A stretch of 64,000 bases of DNA from contig ML978131.1 in assembly GCA_010015805.1 (NCBI GenBank), forward strand, positions 186,001 to 250,000, written 5' to 3'. This DNA comes from Rhizodiscina lignyota (lineage: Eukaryota > Ascomycota > Dothideomycetes > Aulographales > Rhizodiscinaceae). The number at the start of each line of letters is the position of its first letter. Position 1 is the first letter of the stretch. A model generated the notes under the pieces. It saw only the letters and a list, made by a program, of their open reading frames with translations, was not told the origin of the DNA and ran no database searches. The position numbers and the translations under genes are program-made. Below are positions 57,027-64,000 of the stretch, in pieces.

Positions 57027-57650
57027 CTAATCGTCATTGTGAATGGTCACACCGCCCTCGACGGTGTCTTCAGCCTCCTCTCCTCCCACATCCTCCATCT
57101 CCTCGTCCTTATCCTCCTCGGCCTCCTCAGCCTTGTTGGAGTTGGGCTTCTCCATCTCCTTAACCTTCTTCTTCTTCATCCTCCTAAACGCGTTCTTGCT
57201 CAACTTGTGAGCAGGAACCCCAGTCTTCGCCTTCAACTCCGCCCTGATGACCGCGTATTCTTCGGGAGTAAGCGGGCCCCTCTTAGCCTCCTGCGCCTTT
57301 AACTCCGCCATCTTGGCCACATGCTCCGCGTCACGCTTCTCCTTCTCCACTTGCTCGTCCATCATGCGCAGGCGCTCAGTCTCTCGGCGACGACTGGCCT
57401 TGTAGACGTGGAACTCGCCACTACCGGCACCGGCGCTACTGCCTTGCACATTGGCGACAATCTCAGGCGGAGGTGCGAGGCCCCTGGACCTCTTGGCGTG
57501 CGGGAGCTCGACCTCGCGTTCTGGGTGCTTCATGAGTGTTGCGATTTGAGCCGACTGCTGCGTAATGACGGCGGCGTTACCGCGAGGGCGGTCCTTCTTC
57601 TTGGACTGGCCATCGGAGGTTGGGATGGACTCGGGGATTGGCTCCGACAT
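57027..57650 (-). CDS. PRKRIP1-like protein (DUF1168, 207 aa)
   Basis: Single exon from MSEPIPESIPTSDGQ. The hallmark is SGEFHVYKASRRRETERLRM, the core of the DUF1168/PRKR-interacting protein 1 family, preceded by KRSRGLAPPPEIVANVQGSS and followed by a long charged helix (EKEKRDAEHVAKMAELKAQE) and KLSKNAFRRMKKKKVKEME, a basic nuclear-type end before a strongly acidic tail. In animals PRKRIP1 binds double-stranded RNA and is found in the catalytic spliceosome as a single long helix; a nuclear splicing-related role is inferred for the fungal protein. Length is normal for the family. Confidence 0.88.
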   Translation of the reverse strand: MSEPIPESIPTSDGQSKKKDRPRGNAAVITQQSAQIATLMKHPEREVELPHAKRSRGLAPPPEIVANVQGSSAGAGSGEFHVYKASRRRETERLRMMDEQVEKEKRDAEHVAKMAELKAQEAKRGPLTPEEYAVIRAELKAKTGVPAHKLSKNAFRRMKKKKVKEMEKPNSNKAEEAEEDKDEEMEDVGGEEAEDTVEGGVTIHNDD

Positions 57651-57667
57651 ATTGGAGGTCCTGTTTT

Positions 57668-57868
57668 ATCAAATCAGTTGAGCTGGAGACGGGCGTTGGG
57701 AGGCCCTGAAGTTCGTCAATGGGAGCGGCTTACGTGTTGCGGTTCTTGTTTTTGAGCGAGAGATCAACGTCCTGGGCGATCCACAACTTATCGATGCTTC
57801 TTTTGAGGAGCCTGGTCTAAAATCAAATAGTTGAGCTGGAGATGCAGGTTGAGGAGCACCACAGTTCG
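57668..57868. repeat. pair of diverged 50-bp direct repeats
   Basis: AGTTGAGCTGGAGA with flanking ATCAAAT occurs at about 57668-57715 and again at about 57820-57868, 150 bp apart, with the match continuing through GTTG-GAGG to AGTTCG. They sit just upstream of the PRKRIP1-like gene. Confidence 0.6.
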
Positions 57869-58587
57869 AAGAGGGATTTGGCTTCGTCTTCCTCAATGAG
57901 CCTGAGCAGATAGTCATGCACAGCCACCTGGTTGTAGAAGTCTAAAGGCATTGGGAATGCTGGGCCGCAGAAAACTTGAGAAAGGTGTTATTCTGCGGGT
58001 GTTGAAGTTTAGAAAGCTTAGAGAGAGAGCACCACAATTAAAGCGGGCTTGCCAAGCCACAACACCCCGCGCCCGCATGTCACAGCGCCTTAGCATGCGC
58101 CACAGCACGTGCATGCGCCACACAACCCAGTTTACCTAAGCAAGAAGGATTCAAGGAATTCTGTGCCTGTGGCTCCTAAAGACACACTGGTCTAACGCTC
58201 CAGCTTCACATCCATCAAATTGGAATGGGATCCGTCTTTCCGTGATGTCACCATACGGCGTGCCATCACATGCTTGCATTCTCATTGCTTCAATGCTTCC
58301 AAGCAAAGCTTCGCCTGCGCCACCTCTTCCTGACAGAATGCGAAAAGCAGCCTTGCTGGCATTTGGGGCCCCAATCGCCTTACCCCGGATTTAGACGAAA
58401 AGGCTTGCCACTTCCTTCGTCTATGTACTTGGCATCCAATAAGACGATACTTTGACCTAAGGAGTGCCTCGACCTTGTCATGCAGTTGTACATGACGATA
58501 GATCTGCCTCGACTGATGTAAACAAGGCACAAGGCTTTCTTTTGCGGCGGAGGATAATACAGCCGCAGAATGTGTACATTGACGGCA

Positions 58588-58593
58588 TATAAG
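58588..58593 (+). promoter_or_regulatory. TATA-like element before the secreted Ser/Gly protein
   Basis: TATAAG within GGCATATAAGTAGG, about 100 bp upstream of the ATG at 58687. A clear TATA element fits a strongly or conditionally expressed secreted-protein gene. Position and match only. Confidence 0.4.
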
Positions 58594-58686
58594 TAGGCAC
58601 GACAGATGTAATCATTGATTGTAGTAATTGCTACATGCAGTTTTCTGAATTATCCAGATTCTCCCTTCTTCTCCAATACCATCACC

Positions 58687-59410
58687 ATGCAGTTCTCCTC
58701 GGCCAAGTTCATTTTTCACCTCTCCCTTCTCGCGCTGTTGCAGATAGCCATCGTTCATGATGCTTCTGCTTTAAGCATTCCCACTAGCCTCCTCCGGTCG
58801 CTCAGTGAGAGGTTGGCAGGAGAGGATGCCATCCAAGCTTCTCCAGTCGCCAACAGTTTATCTGCGAATACGCAGCCGAATACGCAGCTACATGAATACA
58901 GTTGGCTCCATTTCGACCCTGCTACCGAATTGTCCGATGGCACACACGGGGCACGAGTAGAGCTGAGTAAAAGAGGTGGTAGTAGCGGAGGTTCTTCTGG
59001 TGGCTCCTCTGGCGGTTCATCTGGTGGTTCATCTGGCGGTTCGTCAGGTGGATCGTCTGGCGGCTCGTCGAGCGGAAGCAGTGGAGGAAGCAGTGGCGGA
59101 GAGGGCTCTAGCTCTGGCTCTAGCTCCGGGGAGAGCTCAAGCGGAAGCAGCTCAGGAGGGAAGACTGGTGGATCTAGTGGTGCCGCAGGTGCCAATAGCC
59201 ATGGGTCAAGCTCCGGCGCTGATCTGAGGGTGGTGAGTTTGGCTGTGGAAAGCTTCTGAGAGTCTATACTGACAGGTGGGCATAGACACAAGCCACGCTG
59301 ATCTTGGTGCCGCTTCTCGTGAGTTCGGCCTCGTTGTATACGTGACCGTGACTAACTTGTATTCTGTAACAGGCAACGTTTTACGCGATCGTCTAATTAA
59401 AAAGATTTAA
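58687..59410 (+). CDS. secreted Kex2-type pro-protein with Ser/Gly repeat domain (3 exons, 208 aa)
   Basis: Exons 58687-59232, 59276-59318 and 59373-59410. The signal peptide (FIFHLSLLALLQIAIVHDAS region) ends at about residue 28. A pro-region follows, ending at a dibasic LSKR (residues 95-96), the type of site cut by Kex2. After it come near-perfect GGSS repeats (about nine, then looser Ser/Gly with Glu) up to residue about 170, and a short tail, IDTSHADLGAASRNVLR. There are no cysteine-rich motifs and no GPI signal. Secreted wall- or host-surface-directed protein is inferred; function unknown. The last two small exons rest on splice signals (GTGAGT, TGACTAAC, AACAG) and could be mis-assigned. 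Confidence 0.7.
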
Positions 59411-59969
59411 ATTTGCAGGCATCTGCTGCATGTTGGTTTCGCATATCGCACTCTCTACAAGAGCTTGACGGGCAGCTCCATCTAAAGATAACGGCATTGC
59501 TAAGGCCACAATATCATCAAAATGGATTACCCGCAATTGGTCATACCAAGCTCGAATCACACCCCGGCATGCTCTTATCAGTATCTATTGAAAGACTTAT
59601 GGTGTTCGAAGCTGCTTGAAACACAAACGTAGCAGTCAGTCACCGTGAGCGCCTTTAAGACCAAGTTTCAGAATCATTGCGACTTAATGCTCCACGCACT
59701 ATATGTTCTTTCATTACTCGAGCAGCTTAATTAATGCATCCACGCATGCAATATTTCTACGTTTTCGTATGTACGTGGAGATTTCTAGAAATCAACTACT
59801 CAGCTCGTTGGTCTCCCCGAGTCAGATCCCTGTAGCCGTGTAACTGACGTTGTTGCGGGAGCTACCCCCTTTCATAGTCGTAGACCGCATTTAAATCTTC
59901 AGAAATCTCTTTTTGTTCCAACCCTTTCAGCTCAAAAGAAAAAGTTCTGCTCCTGAAGTTCTCAATATG
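59411..59969. other. intergenic, no gene seen
   Basis: About 560 bp; short frames only. Confidence 0.5.
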
Positions 59970-60833
59970 AGTGCAAATCACTCAAGGTTGGACTGTGCCG
60001 ACGAGAAGCAGTCCTTCGATAAATCACACACACATCATTTCGGTGGCCGTTGTGACAGTTCTCACGCAGATAAACCCCGGGAATTGTATCCCTAAAGATT
60101 TCCATCTCCGATATGGCTGGATTATGGCTGCGATGATGAAGACCTCGAGACCGGAGGATACAACGGTTTCTACCATGTCCGATGCCCAGGTTCATTCACT
60201 CCATGTCCACATGGCTGTGGCCGCTACGCCTCCCATATCGACTCCATAGTCGTCGCAGCCGACGGTGCCTGTCCTAAAAATGGAATGGATGCCAACACCT
60301 CGGCCGTTGGCGTTTACTTTGGATGGGGCACGCCATCTCGAAATCGTACACTCCGAATCCGCAGCGACCCACGATATGCGCACACAAGCCAGCGGGCCGA
60401 GCTGCACGCTGCGCTTGCTGCGTTGCGGCTATCGAAAACGTACGCACGAGACGGCGGGCAGTGGAATTGCCATCACAAGCGTCCACACGCTCCTAGCTGT
60501 CGCGTACAACATCTGGTGATTAAATCAGACTCTGCGTATCTCGTCAACTCAATGACAAAGCACATCCACAAGTGGCGTGCCAACGGATGGATGACGGCGA
60601 AAAAGACTCCGGTCAGCAATCACGATCTCTTCGTCAAACGGATGGAGGAAGTGGAGGGCCTTGAGAAACTTTTGACGGCTGTGGACTTCTGGCTTGTGCC
60701 GCGGGAGTTGAATGCTGATGCGGATCGACTCGCGAAGGAGGGTCTCAGATCTTCCCGTTTTATAGATGAGGAAGAAAGGAGCTTTGAAGACTGTACCGCC
60801 GAGCTCAGTTCATTCCGGCTCCGAAATGGATGA
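59970..60833 (+). pseudogene. RNase H-fold gene interrupted by one in-frame stop
   Basis: One frame runs from MSANHSRLDC (59970) to the stop at 60833, 288 codons, broken only by TAA at 60093-60095 (ELYP, stop, RFPSPIWLDYG). After the stop it reads VRCPGSFTPCPHGCGRYASH, then a full RNase H domain: VVAADGACPKNG, SQRAELHAALAALRLS, HLVIKSDSAYLVNSM and RELNADADRLAKEG, with the Asp, Glu, Asp, Asp catalytic set present. It resembles stand-alone RNase H-like proteins of filamentous ascomycetes rather than a transposon domain. No ATG lies between the stop and the first catalytic Asp in this frame, so an intact enzyme needs read-through or a different sequence at the stop. I see no intron that removes it. 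Confidence 0.55.
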
Positions 60834-61742
60834 GGGCATCTTCTCCTGAGACAAGCACTTCATGTGCAAGCCAGACTAGGCTCGAGGCCGTTCAGTCGCA
60901 GCTACGGTTGTACGCTGCCGGCTTCGTCCACCTCAGCAGTGTCCTGGTCAAGACGGAAAGTTGTAGGGCTGGACCTTCGCACACCGGAGATGTCTATGTC
61001 TCTGTATCAAAACAGGAGTACCAAGGTATCGAGTAGAAGCACCGGAGCTAGAAATGGTATTTTCAATGGAGCAAGAATCATGCTCGTTGTTCGAAGCTCG
61101 TACAGGATGCTGCCCTCGATGGCAAAGAATTGCGGTCCTGAGAACAAGTATGTGAGGCAAAAGATCATTCATTTGCTGCTCATGGGAGTCGTTACTTAGC
61201 TCTCATAGCTACTGCTATCTCGGCGCAGTAATGAGAAGAAATATTAGCACCTTTTCTCCGCCCTCTCCAGAGTGCATTTCGATTCTCCCAGATATGTCAG
61301 CGAGAACGGTAATTGGAGACATAATTTGATATGCTTTGTTCTTAATGGGTTATGGTGTTACTTGCCATTTAAACTCAAGCAACCCATTATCCGTTACATG
61401 CATAATGGGAGTACATATGCAGCTCCTCAATACAAGGAAATAGATCAAAGGAATCGTTGTAAATTACCTCATATTGAGATCTAATGGTATTCTCTAGAAT
61501 CTGACATCGACCAAAAAGGTCAATAGTCTCTCCCAGGTGAACTTCAGCAAGCGGTGGAGCTCTCCAGTGCTCCACCACCGCTAATGCCGAGCCAGTACAC
61601 GCTCCCAGACAAATCCTCTCATCCCAAAAATGCATCACAGAGAACGCTCTACTAAGAGCTCATTCTTCCCGCCTCGTTCCTCACGCACATTAACCCAGTC
61701 CCAAACGCCGAGCAAGATGACCATCGCCAACATTAATCCCAA
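60834..61742. other. 0.9 kb intergenic, no gene seen
   Basis: Short frames only, between the convergent RNase H-like frame and the gene at 61743. Confidence 0.5.
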
Positions 61743-63085
61743 TCAAACAACCTCCACACCCAGTTGGCCCACAAGCTTCTCCCTCCACCTCTCACACACC
61801 TCCTCAAACCCGCCCACCACCCTTTCACACGTCCTCCCCGCCTCTCTCCCCTTCAGCCTCTCATCCCATCCCCCCTTCTCAATCCACCGTACCCCCTCCT
61901 CCCGCACCTCGCTCTCGCGCTTCCACTCCGCCATTGCCTCCCTTACCGTCCGCAGCCTCCTCGACGCTGTGGTCGTGGTCTGTCGCGACATCTGCAGGGT
62001 GTCCGCGAGGTAGGACAGGGTGGATACTAAGTCGGCGGTGCTGCGGGCGAGGGTATGGATCGCCATGAGGGAGGTGCCCGGGGAGTGTAGGTCCGCGAGA
62101 CAGGACATGGTAGGTTCCAGCATGGGGAGGAGTTCGTCGATGAGCTCGGGTGGTGGTGGGATGGCGAGGGGTGAGATGAGGGAGGTGGAGAGGGAGGCGA
62201 GCTGGCGGGTTTGGTGGGCGAGGTGGGTTGCTACTGCGGAGTGGGCGGTTGCGAGTCTGCGCAGGCGGCTGGGTTAATAAGGACAGTTCGTGCAGCATAG
62301 ATCCAGGAGGTTGCTCTGTGATTGTTAAAGCTTTAGGAATTCTGGGAAACTCACCTCGTCGCACCACCCTCCACCCCAGCCTGACTCCCCAAATCCCTCA
62401 GCTTCTCCACGACCCTCTCAACGATCGCATCGTCTGCGCTACCATTAGTCTCCATGCCTCTCCGCGCCAAACTCTCCACAGCCGCCATCCTCGCCTCCAA
62501 CGTCGCAGATATCAACGGTGCCTCTTCCAAATCGCTCTCCCCGTAGTCCGACCCATCATACTCCGAATACTGTCTCCGATGCCTAGTCCCTTTCTGCTTC
62601 TGCTGCTGCGTAGGCGAGAGATGCGGCCCGGGCTCCAAGCTACCCGCCTTCCTGCCCGTGCCCACCGACGTGTCGGCCGTGAGAGGGGAAGACGAGACGT
62701 CTATGCCGCTATCGCGCGTCTTGTCCGCGTCCAGTCTCCGCCCGTTGACATGGCCATTTGAATGTGAGGCCCCGCCCAACTCTGACACGCCTTCTTCGCC
62801 GAATGTGTCGTCGAGTCCCTCTGCATCGTCCTCCTCATCGCCGTCCCACTCGTCTGCGTCCGCGAGTTCATCTGCTAAATTCCCTAACCCGTCGCCCCCG
62901 CCGCCAAGCGCGCTGCTGTCGCCAACATCGTCGTCGCCGCGGCTGAAGCGCCGCGACACAGGCGACTGTGGTGAGAAGGCGGCAGACGAGCGTCTGCTTG
63001 CGAAGTGTGCGGTGGGCGAGGTGTCGTGAGAGAGGTCGAGGCTCGAGGGATGCCGTCGATGCGGCGTTGTTGCTCGCGCGGACAT
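61743..63085 (-). CDS. conserved protein of unknown function (2 exons, 418 aa)
   Basis: Exons 62355-63085 and 61743-62268; 86-bp intron (GTGAGT donor, acceptor ACCCAG). The N-terminal 190 residues are disordered: Ser/Pro/Arg start (MSARATTPHRRHPSSLDLS), an acidic Gly/Asp stretch, and a Gln/Lys patch. A helical region follows: LEARMAAVESLARRGME, VVEKLRDLGSQAGVEGGATS, LATAHSAVATHLAHQTRQLA, then LADLHSPGTSLMAIHTLARS and LADTLQMSRQTTTTASRRLR, ending in a charged helix. The pattern suggests a helical bundle, perhaps a scaffold. I believe similar proteins occur in other filamentous ascomycetes but cannot name a function. No signal or membrane segment. Confidence 0.75.
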
Positions 63086-63805
63086 GGTAAGTCTATGTTG
63101 TAGGAATCTTCGTAGGGCCTAGGAGTTCGGAGGAGGTTATGGAGCTGATGATGGGGCTCTTTGTTCCTGGATTCGGGAGAGCTAGATGTCGGCGGAGTGC
63201 GCGTGGCTCATGCAGGGACGTGACGCCTAGTCCGCGGAAATTTATGGTGGCACCATGAAACCTTCGAGATGTGATGGATCCTGTTGAAATTTAAGGGCCG
63301 TGATGGGGGAATGTTCAAGTGCTTCGACACGAACACACAAAGGGCCCGGTGACTTGCAGATGTTGGAGTGGATTCGGACATGCAGACAACAAAGCACTCC
63401 ATCGTCGTCGATAGTTGCATGATGTATCGACAGGGTTCAAGGATGCGGCTCCATTTTCAAGGATCTGCGCCATCGTATAGTGCCCATCGCCATGTAAAGC
63501 ACATCGCAATTAAAGTATGAAGATATCGCTACATGAAAAAGGTATCTGGGGGAGATGGATTTCCACAGCAAATGTGAAAATGCAAGTGATAAAGAGGGCA
63601 GTCGATGCTAATGGAGTGAATCACAACGCCGCCTTCCATGCCTGTAATGCCAATGTACAAAGCCAAAGTAAAGCACCATCGCTTCTTGGGGTCAGAAGCC
63701 ATGCGCACCGCTCAAGATTGCTATGCAACGCCCGCAATGCACCCCAATATGCCGCCCGAGTAATTTGTGGTATATGTGCAAGGAAAGAGGGATCACACGT
63801 GGCAG
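63086..63805. other. 0.7 kb intergenic, no gene seen
   Basis: Promoter of the 63085 gene and 3' flank of the edge gene. A plus-strand frame at 63517-63846 overlaps the latter's last exon on the other strand and is treated as chance. Confidence 0.5.
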
Positions 63806-64000
63806 CTAGGTGGACTTGCCCTGCTCGAGGCTGTTCACTTGCTTGATAAAGCCATTCCAAAAGTCCCGGCCACCGTGCATTCGGTCAGCTACAGAGCGTT
63901 AGCAATTGTGAAGATGCTGAGCGTCGAATGTATGAAGCTCACGCCGAGTTCCCCAAACAGACTTGGCTTGAGCGGGACTGTCCTGGGGCTGCTTCCAAAG
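63806..64000 (-). CDS. 3' end of a gene running off the right edge
   Basis: Two exon pieces, 63943-64000 (partial) and 63806-63888, joined by a 54-bp intron with a GTGAGC donor, GCTAAC branch and CTGTAG acceptor. The joined frame ends SVWGTRPDRMHGGRDFWNGF, then IKQVNSLEQGKST and stop. The good splice signals and sensible residues make this a real C-terminus. I do not recognise the protein. Only its last 46 residues are inside the window. Confidence 0.6.

Larger units (their letters stand above)
57651..58686. other. 1.0 kb intergenic, no gene seen
   Basis: Holds the promoters of the flanking divergent genes and a pair of short diverged direct repeats (57668-57715 and 57820-57868, listed separately). 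A minus-strand frame over 57669-57917 is explained by those repeats. Confidence 0.5.

Noticed and set aside
58755-59291. 178-codon minus-strand frame, Pro/Glu/Leu-rich
   Set aside because: It is the complement of the Ser/Gly repeats; the plus strand has the signal peptide, dibasic site and splice sites.
59970-60833. RNase H domain as part of a retroelement
   Set aside because: No reverse transcriptase or integrase nearby, and the N-terminal element matches stand-alone fungal RNase H-like proteins.

Overview
This window looks like nuclear DNA of a filamentous ascomycete (Pezizomycotina). The genes have short introns (about 43-86 bp) with GTRNGT donors, CTRAC-type branch points and YAG acceptors. 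The gene set also fits: fungal-only transcription factor domains, a 2EXR protein, Spa2, PRISE-type and AYR1-type reductases, and a DOMON/cytochrome b561 protein. A tandem duplication whose copies differ only by transitions, nearly all CpA/TpG to TpA, points to repeat-induced point mutation (RIP). I cannot fix the class or genus.

Layout. 0.7-8.0 kb: minus-strand genes including four related, unrecognised proteins (one decayed, one tail-anchored), a zinc-cluster-less transcription-factor-like gene and a quinone-oxidoreductase-like enzyme. 8.2-14.2 kb: an ERCC6L2-like SNF2 ATPase, the exosome subunit Rrp41 and a VMAT-like MFS transporter. 16.5-27 kb: a secreted/membrane heme protein (DOMON plus b561), an NCS1 purine/cytosine permease and the polarity scaffold Spa2.

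28.4-39.3 kb is the most interesting stretch: a Zn2Cys6 regulator followed by five small-molecule enzymes (PRISE-like reductase, AYR1-like SDR, GFA/CENP-V zinc protein, BBE-like flavin oxidase, D-2-hydroxyacid dehydrogenase). There is no PKS, NRPS or terpene core. I read it as a candidate coreless metabolic cluster. The RIP-marked 362-bp tandem duplication sits immediately upstream of the flavin oxidase.

40.4-54.3 kb is mostly conserved housekeeping: a 2EXR protein, a Tim17-like membrane protein, a secreted GH37 trehalase, a ubiquitin-like-fold protein, a BTB gene with a frame break, the trifunctional C1-tetrahydrofolate synthase (with a mitochondrial leader and an internal cytosolic start), and eIF3i.

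54.3-64 kb mixes decay and accessory genes: a broken orphan ORF, a decayed array of about 18-residue coding repeats, a PRKRIP1-like protein, a secreted Kex2-type pro-protein with a Ser/Gly repeat domain, an RNase H gene interrupted by an in-frame stop, a conserved protein of unknown function, and the 3' end of a gene running off the right edge. All exon joins were made by eye from splice signals, reading frame and family expectation; end coordinates could be a base or two off where noted.
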